From positions 1 to 48,319 of the forward strand of contig CALWDX010000066.1 of NCBI GenBank assembly GCA_944376805.1: DNA of 48,319 nucleotides. The letters run 5' to 3'. Positions 33,724-42,014 of this stretch are shown piece after piece (within the stretch, counting starts at the first letter, position 1; each line of letters starts with the position of its first letter). This stretch comes from an uncultured Clostridia bacterium (GTDB lineage Bacteria > Bacillota > Clostridia > Lachnospirales > CAG-274). Position numbers and translations under genes: made by a program. A model generated the notes under the pieces. That model made no database searches. It had not been told where the DNA came from and saw nothing but the letters and a program-made list of their open reading frames with translations.

Positions 33724-34815
33724 TTAATATTTAAAGTTTTCCCTATATTGCATATATTTACTAACCATTAACATTATTTTAAAAATAATAGCATCATCAA
33801 AATTTCTAAGGTCAAGACCAGTCATTTTTTGTAATTTATCTAATCTATAAACAAGTGTATTTCTGTGTATATATAATTGTCTTGAAGTTTCAGATACATT
33901 TAAATTATTTTCAAAAAATTTAGCAACAGTAGTAAGCGTTTCTTCATCAAAAGATGCCATTGTTATACCATCTAAAACCTCACCAACAAACATTTTACAT
34001 AAATTACTTGGTAATTGATAAATAAGTCGCCCTATACCTAACTGTTCATATTTTATAACATTTTTTTCTTCTTCAAATATTTTACCAACTTCTAAAGCCA
34101 TTTTTGCCTCTTTAAATGATGAAGAAATATTTTTTAAATCATATACAATAGAACCTATTGCAACTAATATTTTCTTTTTAAGTTCTTCTGTAAGTTTTGT
34201 ATAAATTTCATTTGCAAAAATTTCTATATCTTCTTTCGTTTCTTTTTCATCTAATTCTTTAACAAGAATAATTGTTTTTTCATCTACTGCTGTTATAAAA
34301 TCTTTACCTTTTGTTGGAAATATACTTCTTATTACTTCTACTGAATTAAGTTCTTTGTCTACATCTGTTTCTATAAGATATACAATTCTTTTAACATCAT
34401 TTTCTATATGAAGTTTTTTAGCCCTAGAATATATATCAACAAGTAATAAATTATCTAATAATAAGTTCTTAATGAAATTGTCTCTATCATATCTTTCTTT
34501 ATAAGCTATTAAAAGACTTTGTATTTGAAATGTTGCTATTTTTCCTATTTGATATATTTCTTCATCTTCACCTTTTGCTAAAACAATATATTCTGTACTA
34601 TTATTGTCTAAAACTTTAAAATATTGATATCCTTGTACAAGTTGATTTTCTGCTGGACTATTAATAAAAAACTCAACACCATATATTGTAGTATTAGTCA
34701 TATCAGCTTCTGTTGTTACAACTACTTTGCCTTCTCTGTCTACAACGCTAAATTCTCTTCTAGTAATGTTTTTTAAGCCATCTATTGTACTTTGTAATAT
34801 TTGATTTGATATCAT
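33724..34815 (-). CDS. CdaR/PucR-family transcriptional regulator
   Basis: 363 residues. The C-terminal helix-turn-helix reads FFENNLNVSETSRQLYIHRNTLVYRLDKLQ (about 305-334), typical of the PucR HTH_30 family; a GGDEF-like central region occupies about 145-270 and the N-terminal part (about 1-125) is a small ligand or sugar-diacid-type sensor domain. The first half has the RREFSVVDREGKVVVTTE pattern of CdaR sensors. Genes of this type often precede ftsEX in Lachnospiraceae-type genomes, so a role in controlling division or wall genes is likely by context; the signal is unknown. ATG start with GGAGTGG eight bases upstream. Confidence 0.85.
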   Translation of the reverse strand: MISNQILQSTIDGLKNITRREFSVVDREGKVVVTTEADMTNTTIYGVEFFINSPAENQLVQGYQYFKVLDNNSTEYIVLAKGEDEEIYQIGKIATFQIQSLLIAYKERYDRDNFIKNLLLDNLLLVDIYSRAKKLHIENDVKRIVYLIETDVDKELNSVEVIRSIFPTKGKDFITAVDEKTIILVKELDEKETKEDIEIFANEIYTKLTEELKKKILVAIGSIVYDLKNISSSFKEAKMALEVGKIFEEEKNVIKYEQLGIGRLIYQLPSNLCKMFVGEVLDGITMASFDEETLTTVAKFFENNLNVSETSRQLYIHRNTLVYRLDKLQKMTGLDLRNFDDAIIFKIMLMVSKYMQYRENFKY

Positions 34816-35077
34816 AATAAGCCACTCCTTTTATATTTATATTTAAAATTAATAATTTATTTTATATAAATGTCTCTATATATTTTATATCAAAAATAGA
34901 AAAAATAAAAGACTATTTTATATAAAATGTTAAATTTTTTTACATATTTTTATTTTTAACTTAATTTTATTACTTTTTATTACAATAAATCTAATTATTT
35001 TAATAAAGTTTATTAAAACAATTGATATATTTTATATATATGATATAATTATTATATTATTTTTTGAGGTGAATTAT
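34816..35077. other. Divergent promoter region between the cdaR-ftsEX and zapA-type operons
   Basis: About 260 AT-rich bases. The plus-strand promoter at 35022-35049 is clear. For cdaR, TTGATA followed 17 bases later by TTTATA can be seen on the minus strand but is weak. No coding sequence or stable hairpin was seen. Confidence 0.5.
35022..35049 (+). promoter_or_regulatory. Promoter of the ZapA-type gene
   Basis: TTGATA (35022-35027), 16-base spacer, TATAAT (35044-35049), about 28 bases before the ATG at 35078; the leader is short and holds the GAGGTGA ribosome site. Confidence 0.7.
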
Positions 35078-36373
35078 ATGAGTATAGAAAATAATATTAA
35101 TAATCAAACGACCAAGCATACTGTTTCAGTAAAAATTGGTAATATAAATTATAATCTTTCTACAAATGAAAGTGATGAATATATAAATGGTGTTGCAAAG
35201 TATATAAATAGTAAAATGGACGAGTTATCCTCTATATATGAAAACTTGAATAAAAATTCTACATCATTTTTATTAGTTTTAGCTCTTAATATAGCTGATG
35301 ACCTTTTTAAACAACGCCAATTATTTAATAAAAATACTAAAATCATATCTGATTTAGAATTAAAACTTAAAATAAGTGAAACAAAAAATTCAGATATTGA
35401 AAATAAACTTAAACAACTTAATATTTCTTGTGAAAATAAAGATAACTCTATAATGTATCTTGAAGAAAAAATTAAATCTATTAATCAAGAAAATGATAAA
35501 ATTATATCTAGTCTAAAATTAGATATAAGTAAGCTTTCTCAAGAAAAAAATAATATTATATCTAATCTGAAAAATGATATTGAAAATTTATCTGAAGAGA
35601 ACAATAATACTATAAATAGTTTAAAACTAGATATTGAAAATTTATCACAAGAAAATGAAATTATTGTAGCTAATTTAAAATCAGATATTAAAAAACTATC
35701 TGAAGAAAAAGATAATATTATATCTAATTTAGAGTATAACATAAATAACTTATCACAAGAAAAAGATACTATTATATCTAATTTAAAACTAGATATACAA
35801 AAATTATCTGAAGAAAAGGATACAATTATCTTTAATCTTAAAGAAGAAATAAATAATTTAAATGAAAAAGATACTTTAATATTAGAACTTGAAAATAAAT
35901 TAAAAAATGCATTAAGTGAAAATAAAAATATTAGTTCACAATTAGAATATAAATTGTCTAATTCTATTTCTGAAAAAGATAGTATTATATTACAACTAGA
36001 AAATGAACTTAATAATAGTAAAAATATTAAATCTCAATTAGAATTTGAATTTAATAAATCTTTAAATGAAAAAGATAATATTATATCTAATCTTAAAGAT
36101 AAACTAAATATTGCTTTAGCAGAAAATAAAAATCTTCAATCTAATCTAAATGATAATTCATCTGATAAAGATAAAATCATTAATGATTTAAAAAAATCTC
36201 TAGCTGAAAAAAATCTAGTTATAGACAATTTAAAAGATAATCTAAACGAAACTACTTTAAAATTATCTAATATGAAAGATATAGAAGAGCTTGAGATAGA
36301 AAAAGATTTGCAAATATTAGATTTAGAAGAAGAAATTGAAAATCTAAAAGCAAAATTAGAAAAGCTACAATAA
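35078..36373 (+). CDS. ZapA-domain protein with long repetitive coiled coil
   Basis: 431 residues. The N-terminal ZapA domain (about 10-90) shows VSVKIGNINYNLSTNES and a helix with VLALNIADDLFKQ, as in the FtsZ-bundling protein ZapA. Ordinary ZapA proteins are about 85-135 residues; here the helix continues as a predicted coiled coil to the last residue. Residues about 135-260 form seven tandem 18-residue units of the type LSxEKxxIISNLKxDIxx, and looser copies (EKDxIIxxLxxxL) follow. ATG at 35078 is used because GAGGTGA lies five bases upstream; a GTG three codons earlier overlaps that site. No membrane segment. Position before the U32 peptidase is the usual zapA position in Firmicutes. Confidence 0.85.
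   Translation: MSIENNINNQTTKHTVSVKIGNINYNLSTNESDEYINGVAKYINSKMDELSSIYENLNKNSTSFLLVLALNIADDLFKQRQLFNKNTKIISDLELKLKISETKNSDIENKLKQLNISCENKDNSIMYLEEKIKSINQENDKIISSLKLDISKLSQEKNNIISNLKNDIENLSEENNNTINSLKLDIENLSQENEIIVANLKSDIKKLSEEKDNIISNLEYNINNLSQEKDTIISNLKLDIQKLSEEKDTIIFNLKEEINNLNEKDTLILELENKLKNALSENKNISSQLEYKLSNSISEKDSIILQLENELNNSKNIKSQLEFEFNKSLNEKDNIISNLKDKLNIALAENKNLQSNLNDNSSDKDKIINDLKKSLAEKNLVIDNLKDNLNETTLKLSNMKDIEELEIEKDLQILDLEEEIENLKAKLEKLQ
35480..35857 (+). repeat. Seven tandem 54-bp repeats inside the ZapA-type gene
   Basis: Units begin at 35480, 35534, 35588, 35642, 35696, 35750 and 35804. Each encodes 18 residues with pattern LSxEK-xxIISNLK-xDIxx. Copies differ at several bases, more at third positions and at x residues, so they are selected at protein level rather than recent exact duplications. 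Confidence 0.9.
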
Positions 36374-36456
36374 ATAATATGTATAATTTATACAAATATA
36401 GTATAATTAATATTTATATAAATTATATATATTTTTTAATACAATATATTCAAAAA

Positions 36457-36538
36457 TAGCTATCATTAAATATTATATTTACAAAATATAACATAAAAAT
36501 ATATATAAGTTTATACTAAAAATATTAATTGATAGCTA
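36457..36538. repeat. Long imperfect inverted repeat downstream of the ZapA-type gene
   Basis: Arms TAGCTATCATTAAATATT (36457-36474) and AATATTAATTGATAGCTA (36521-36538) are near-complementary, with a loop of about 46 AT-rich bases. No reading frame lies within. It might fold in the transcript leaving the ZapA-type gene. Confidence 0.6.
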
Positions 36539-36547
36539 AATTAGAAT

Positions 36548-36575
36548 AATAAAAACTAATTTATTTAGTTTTATT
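36548..36575 (+). terminator. Hairpin between the ZapA-type and U32 peptidase genes
   Basis: AATAAAAACTAA pairs with TTAGTTTTATT with one bulged base; the right arm is T-rich. Candidate terminator of the ZapA-type gene, modest quality. Confidence 0.4.
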
Positions 36576-36653
36576 GTTACATATATCTTAACAAAGTTTG
36601 TACAATTTGTCCATAACTTTAATAAATTTTATTTTAGAAATTAGGTGAATATT

Positions 36654-39038
36654 TTGAATTTTAAAAAACCAGAACTTTTATCACCAGTTGGCTCAATGGA
36701 TAGTATGGTATCCGCTGTTAATAACGGTTGTGATGCTATTTACTTAGGTGGTAAAGATTTCAATGCTAGACAAAGTGCTAATAATTTTAATAATGAAGAA
36801 CTAAAATCTGTTATAGATTATTGTCATCTTAGAGGTGTCAAAGTAAATTTAACATTAAATATACTTTATAAAGAAAATGAAATACAAAATGTTTTAAATT
36901 TTGTATCTGAAGTTTATTCTTATGGTGTAGATGCCATTATAGTACAAGATATAGGTATATTTAATCTTATAAAAAATAACTTTAAAAATGTAGCTTTACA
37001 CGCTAGTACACAAATGACTATACATAATATAGAAGGTGTTAAATTTTTACAAAATTTAGGCTTTAATCGTGTAGTATTAAGTAGAGAATTAACTCTTGAA
37101 GAAATAGAAAATATAACACATAATACTTCTATTGAAATAGAGGCTTTTGTTCATGGTGCTATATGTGTATCATACTCTGGACGCTGTCTTATGAGCAGTC
37201 TTATAGGTGAACGTAGTGGTAATAGAGGTAGATGTGCTCAGCCTTGTCGTATGGAATATAAACTTATAAAAGATGACAAAGTTTATGCTAATAACTATTT
37301 GCTATCCCCTAAAGATACATCTACTTTACCTATAATTGATAAACTTGTAAAATCTGGTATACATACATTTAAAATAGAAGGTAGAATGAAAAGTCCTGAA
37401 TATGTTGCCAGTGTAACTTCTAATTATAGAAAATATATTGATAAAGTAGATAATAATACATTTTCTAATATTGAAAGTAACGATTTAAAAGAACTTACTC
37501 AAATATTTAACCGTGGTGGCAACTCTATAACGGGCTATTATGAAAAATGGTCTAATAAGTCTATGATAAGTCCATCACCTAAAAGTAGTGGTTTACAAAT
37601 AGGTATAGTTGAAAGCTATAACAGAAAAACTAAAAAATGTGTTATAAAACTTAATGAAACTGTTATAGGTGGTGATGGTATAGAAATTTGGACAAAAACA
37701 AAACCTCATTGTGGTACTAATATTTCTAAACAAGCAGGTAATGGTGATTTAATTAATGTTACTATTAATGGAAATATAAACAAAGGTGATTTAGTTTTTC
37801 GTTCATTTGATAAAGCATTAGATAATAAATTAAAAAAACTATATAATAAAGATACTAGAAAACAAGAAATAAAAGCAGCAGTTGTTGCAAAATTAAATAA
37901 ACCTTTAACATTAAAATTATATGTTAATAATATTGAAATAATAGAACAAGGATTTATTGTAGAACAAGCTAATAATACATCTGTTACTGAAGACTTACTT
38001 ATAGAAAAATTGTCTAAAACAGGTGATACTCCATTTTATCTTGTTTTTGAAAATATAGATATCGATGAAAATATTTATATTCCAGTTAGTGCTATAAATA
38101 ACCTTAGAAGACAAGCTACTGAAAAATTGCAACAAAAAATTATTGAAAATTCTAGAAGAGAAAAAATAAATGTTAAATATAATCCTTGTATTAATATATC
38201 TAAAAATCAATATTTAACAGCTTTAGTACAAAATAAAGAACAATTTAATTCTTGTATAGAAACTAACTGCTTAAAAAGAATATATATAGAATTAACAGAA
38301 AATAACTTAAAAGATTTAGATTACTTTATAGAAATTAGTCATAAAAACAATGTAGAAATATTTTTTGCATTACTTTGGATATTTAGAGAACCTATGGCAA
38401 AAGATTTTTATAAAATGTTTAATATACTAGAACAATCTAACATAGATGGGTATTTATTAAGAAATTATATGAATTTAAATACTAATAAAAAAGTAGTAGC
38501 AGATTATACATTTAATATATTTAACAATGCCTCTATTGAAAAATTATTGTCTTTATTTAATAATGTTACATTATCACCTGAGCTTACTCTTTCAGAAATA
38601 AAAGGTTTATCTTCTGAAAATACTGAATTATTAGTTTATGGTAAATTACCTTTAATGACAACTCATCAGTGTCCTGTAGGTTTATATGTTGGGAATAAAG
38701 GGAATAATAGATTTTGTAAGATGAAAAATAAATGTGATAATTTTTATTTAAAAGATAGAACAGGAACAAGTTTTCCTATAAAAAATGACTGTTTTAACTG
38801 TGTAACTACTATTATAAATAAATCACCTTTATTTGTATTAAATAAATATGAAGAATTTAACAAACTTTCTACAAATTATTTTCGTATTAGTTTTGTAGAT
38901 GAAAGTAAAGAAGATATAAAAAATATTATAAATTATTATAATAAAACTTTAATAAACAAAGAGCACTTTAATTTTAAAAATAGTCCATTTAAAAACTTAG
39001 ATTATACTAATGGTCATTTTTTCAGAGGTGTTTTATAG
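36654..39038 (+). CDS. U32 family peptidase-like protein (RlhA/TrhP superfamily)
   Basis: 794 residues. The N-terminal U32 domain (about 1-330) begins KKPELLSPVGSMDSMVSAV and carries EAFVHGAICVSYSGRC and NRGRCAQPCRMEY, with the clustered cysteines of the family. The middle (about 330-530) looks like the DUF3656 domain found in RlhA, which acts in hydroxylation of 23S rRNA; the C-terminal part has more Cys pairs (HQCPVGLY, FCKMKNKC, DCFNC). U32 proteins are now linked to RNA hydroxylation rather than proteolysis. The TTG at 36654 is preferred, since AGGTGA lies five bases upstream and the GTG at 36645 falls inside that site. Nine bases separate it from ftsW. Confidence 0.88.
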   Translation: MNFKKPELLSPVGSMDSMVSAVNNGCDAIYLGGKDFNARQSANNFNNEELKSVIDYCHLRGVKVNLTLNILYKENEIQNVLNFVSEVYSYGVDAIIVQDIGIFNLIKNNFKNVALHASTQMTIHNIEGVKFLQNLGFNRVVLSRELTLEEIENITHNTSIEIEAFVHGAICVSYSGRCLMSSLIGERSGNRGRCAQPCRMEYKLIKDDKVYANNYLLSPKDTSTLPIIDKLVKSGIHTFKIEGRMKSPEYVASVTSNYRKYIDKVDNNTFSNIESNDLKELTQIFNRGGNSITGYYEKWSNKSMISPSPKSSGLQIGIVESYNRKTKKCVIKLNETVIGGDGIEIWTKTKPHCGTNISKQAGNGDLINVTINGNINKGDLVFRSFDKALDNKLKKLYNKDTRKQEIKAAVVAKLNKPLTLKLYVNNIEIIEQGFIVEQANNTSVTEDLLIEKLSKTGDTPFYLVFENIDIDENIYIPVSAINNLRRQATEKLQQKIIENSRREKINVKYNPCINISKNQYLTALVQNKEQFNSCIETNCLKRIYIELTENNLKDLDYFIEISHKNNVEIFFALLWIFREPMAKDFYKMFNILEQSNIDGYLLRNYMNLNTNKKVVADYTFNIFNNASIEKLLSLFNNVTLSPELTLSEIKGLSSENTELLVYGKLPLMTTHQCPVGLYVGNKGNNRFCKMKNKCDNFYLKDRTGTSFPIKNDCFNCVTTIINKSPLFVLNKYEEFNKLSTNYFRISFVDESKEDIKNIINYYNKTLINKEHFNFKNSPFKNLDYTNGHFFRGVL

Positions 39039-39047
39039 GAGATTTTT

Positions 39048-40379
39048 ATGTATGAAATTATAGTAAGTATTTCTAGATATATTTTTCTTATTTATATAGG
39101 TATATTTTTAATATTAGGATTTTTAGTTTGTCTTAATGAAAAAAATATTGTATGTGTAAATAGTAAAATGTATTTATTAATGCAACGTTTAATTATTTTT
39201 TTCTTTCATACTTCTACTTTTATAATACTTGCTTTTAATAAGGAAAATAATAATTTAAATTTTAATGCTATTTTATTCTTTTTACTAACACTTATTTTTA
39301 TTATAGTTGGTAATATTATAGCTTGTGTAATATATAAAAATAGTTGTCATTTAATTTGGAATGGTATTTTCCTTTTAATGTCTATAGGTATATCTACACT
39401 ATATAGATTAAACCCAGATTTAGCTAAAAGACAATTTAGTTGGTTTATATTAGGTTTTTCCATATGTTTAATAATACCTATAATATTAAATATTTTACCT
39501 AGATTAAATATTTTTAAATATTTATATTTATTTTTAGGGCTTTCTTTATTACTTGCTACTTTATTAATAGGCATAGAAGATGGAGGGGCTAAAAACTGGA
39601 TATCTATAAAAGGGTTTACATTTCAACCTTCAGAACTAGTTAAAATATTATTTATATTTTATTTATCCTCTTGTTTTGCAGAGCATAATTTAAAATTAAA
39701 AGATTTAATATTCCCTTCCATAATGTCATTTATATTTATTGTTTGTTTAGTTTTTCAAACAGATTTAGGAAGTGCTTTAATATTTTTTATGACTTATTTA
39801 ATTATGTTATACATTTCTACTTCTAAAACTTGGCTTGTTTTATTAGGTTCATTTTTAGCTTGTATAGGTTCTTTTATTGCATATAAACTTTTTAATCATG
39901 TTAAAGTAAGAGTCCAAATATGGTTAAATCCTTGGGACGATATATCAAATAAAGGTTATCAAATAGCACAATCACTATTTGCAATAGGTACATATGGTGC
40001 TATGGGTAGTGGTTTTAATATGGGTATGCCTACTACTATACCTGTTGTAGAAAAAGATTTGATATTTTCTGCTATATGTGAAGAATTTGGAGTATTTTTT
40101 GGCATAGGATTAATATTTATTTTTATTATGATTTTTTATAGAGGTGTTAAAATATCATTAAATAGTCAAAATAAATTTTTAGGACTTTTATCCTCTGGTA
40201 TGACTAGTTTACTTTGTTTTCAAACATTTTTAATAATAGGTGGTGCTACAAAATTTATTCCTTTAACAGGTGTTACTTTACCTTTTATAAGTTATGGTGG
40301 TAGTTCTATTATTATAAACTTTGTTATAATAAGTATTTTACAATGGGTAACTATAAGAAATGCTAAATATAATGTTTAA
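39048..40379 (+). CDS. ftsW: FtsW/RodA/SpoVE-family peptidoglycan glycosyltransferase
   Basis: 443-residue SEDS membrane protein with about ten to twelve helices. The conserved core includes GGAKNWISIKGFTFQPSELVKI, FQTDLGSALIFF, WLNPWDDISNKGYQIAQSLFAIG and PFISYGGSS. It has an additional N-terminal hydrophobic region of about 100 residues before the core, as in other clostridial FtsW paralogues paired with a short PBP. It polymerises lipid II glycan strands. GGAGA lies before the ATG. The PBP gene downstream is its probable transpeptidase partner. FtsW versus RodA cannot be separated with certainty. Confidence 0.9.
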   Translation: MYEIIVSISRYIFLIYIGIFLILGFLVCLNEKNIVCVNSKMYLLMQRLIIFFFHTSTFIILAFNKENNNLNFNAILFFLLTLIFIIVGNIIACVIYKNSCHLIWNGIFLLMSIGISTLYRLNPDLAKRQFSWFILGFSICLIIPIILNILPRLNIFKYLYLFLGLSLLLATLLIGIEDGGAKNWISIKGFTFQPSELVKILFIFYLSSCFAEHNLKLKDLIFPSIMSFIFIVCLVFQTDLGSALIFFMTYLIMLYISTSKTWLVLLGSFLACIGSFIAYKLFNHVKVRVQIWLNPWDDISNKGYQIAQSLFAIGTYGAMGSGFNMGMPTTIPVVEKDLIFSAICEEFGVFFGIGLIFIFIMIFYRGVKISLNSQNKFLGLLSSGMTSLLCFQTFLIIGGATKFIPLTGVTLPFISYGGSSIIINFVIISILQWVTIRNAKYNV

Positions 40380-40586
40380 TAAGTTTTTATATATTTAAAT
40401 ATTAGTATAATTTTTATTCATAAAATTTATAAAAAAAGATACTATGAAAATTATAGTTTTTTAAAAATTCTTTAAAAATTTTATTATTGGTATTATATTA
40501 AGTACTTCATAGATTTGTTTGCCTGTAACTATTTTAAAGATTTAAAATTAATAAAAATAACAAATATTACTTAAGTAGGTGATATT
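40380..40586 (+). other. Intergenic region between ftsW and the PBP gene
   Basis: About 207 AT-rich bases. ACTAT/ATAGT (around 40440-40460) followed by a T-run could be a weak terminator, and TTGGTA with TAGATT 17 bases on could be a weak promoter. Neither is convincing, so it is unclear whether the PBP gene is read from ftsW. Confidence 0.35.
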
Positions 40587-41978
40587 ATGCGTTCTAATAT
40601 AAAAAAGGTATTTTGGTTTTACTTTTTATTATTTTTAATACTTATTATTTATTTATTATATTTTACATTTTTTGAAAGTAAAAATGTAATAGGTAATCCA
40701 TATAATCCTAGGGTTAAAGCAAGTCAAAATACTAATGTAAAAAGAGGTTCTATATTAGATAAAAATCTAAATATATTGGCTGAAACTAAAGAAAATAGAA
40801 CTTATATTTATGATAATATTTTTGCCCATACTGTTGGCTTTATTGATAGTGGTGGTTATGGTATAGAGGCTAAATATAACTTTGAATTACAAAATTTGAA
40901 TAATGATTTATTACAGCGTTTAGGACACACTATTAATAGTGATAAAAATTTACAAGCTAATAGCCTTGTTTTAACATTAGACAAAGATTTACAAAAATAT
41001 TGTTATGACAAACTAAATGGTAAAACTGGTGCTATTATTGTTATGGATAGTACAACTGGTAAAATATTATCTATGGTTTCATCACCTAGTTTTAATCCAA
41101 ATAATGTTTCTAAACAATGGGATACTTTAATAAATGATAATGAAAGTAATTCTCTTATAAATAGAGCTACTCAAGGTTTATATCCTCCTGCCTCTGTTTT
41201 TAAAATAATAACAGCAGTAACATTTATAGAAAACTATTCTGATTGGGAAAATTATACTTATACTTGTAAAGGTTATGAAACATTTGGTGATGCTAAAATA
41301 GATTGTTTTGATAAAAAAGCTCATGGTGAATTAAATCTAGAAAAAGCACTTACTGTCTCTTGTAATAGTTTCTTTGCAAACTTATCAAATATAATAACAC
41401 CTAAACAAATATCTAATGTAGCAAATAATGCTCTTTTTAATAACTCTTTAGGATTTCCTTTAGAATATAATAAAAGTAGCTTTAATTTAAACAATGATGC
41501 TTCTATTGATGAAATAATACAAACATATATAGGACAAGGTAAAACATTAGTTACACCTTTACACATTGCTCTTATTGGCTGTGGTATTGCTAATAATGGT
41601 ATAATAATGACACCTTATATAGTTGATAGTATAATAGATTATAAAGGTAATGAAATAAATAAAAATATTCCTAAAAAACTTACTACTGCTTTTTCTACTA
41701 AAACTGCACAAACTATAAAAAATATGTTAGAAAAAGTTGTTACGGAAGGTACAGGTAAAAAAGCACAAGTTAAAGATATATCAATATCTGCTAAAACTGG
41801 TACTGCTCAAGTAGATGGGCAAAAAGACCATACTTGGTTTTTAGGTATGGCACCAACTGAAAATCCTAATATTGTAGTATCTATGATATTTGAAAATTCC
41901 GGTTCTCATAGTGATATAGTTAAAATTGCTGGTGATATTATAGAATTTTGTAAACCAATGATTAACAATATAAAATAA
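40587..41978 (+). CDS. pbpA: Compact class B penicillin-binding protein (PbpA-like transpeptidase)
   Basis: 463 residues: an N-terminal membrane anchor (about 8-28), a short dimerisation-type region (about 35-150) with PRVKASQNTNVKRGSILD, and a transpeptidase domain with all three catalytic motifs: SVFK (S203, K206), SCN (258-260) and KTGT (403-406). It lacks the large pedestal domain of full-size PBP2, matching the small PbpA that pairs with a SEDS protein in Clostridia and Actinobacteria. It crosslinks peptidoglycan outside the membrane and is a beta-lactam target. AGGTGAT precedes the ATG. Confidence 0.9.
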   Translation: MRSNIKKVFWFYFLLFLILIIYLLYFTFFESKNVIGNPYNPRVKASQNTNVKRGSILDKNLNILAETKENRTYIYDNIFAHTVGFIDSGGYGIEAKYNFELQNLNNDLLQRLGHTINSDKNLQANSLVLTLDKDLQKYCYDKLNGKTGAIIVMDSTTGKILSMVSSPSFNPNNVSKQWDTLINDNESNSLINRATQGLYPPASVFKIITAVTFIENYSDWENYTYTCKGYETFGDAKIDCFDKKAHGELNLEKALTVSCNSFFANLSNIITPKQISNVANNALFNNSLGFPLEYNKSSFNLNNDASIDEIIQTYIGQGKTLVTPLHIALIGCGIANNGIIMTPYIVDSIIDYKGNEINKNIPKKLTTAFSTKTAQTIKNMLEKVVTEGTGKKAQVKDISISAKTGTAQVDGQKDHTWFLGMAPTENPNIVVSMIFENSGSHSDIVKIAGDIIEFCKPMINNIK

Positions 41979-42009
41979 GGTTAAAAATATAAATTTTTAA
42001 CCTTATTTT
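41972..42009. terminator. Bidirectional terminator between the PBP and GH3 genes
   Basis: Perfect 17-base inverted repeat (41972-41988 and 41993-42009, core AATAAGGTTAAAAAT) with loop ATAA and A/T-runs on both sides. The PBP stop lies in the left arm and the GH3 stop (42015) is six bases beyond the right arm. Confidence 0.85.
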
Positions 42010-42014
42010 TTTAA

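Noticed and set aside
35480..35857. Regular 54-bp repeats considered as a CRISPR array or minisatellite
   Set aside because: There are no spacers between units, the units translate in one frame into coiled-coil residues, and copies diverge mostly in ways that keep the protein pattern.
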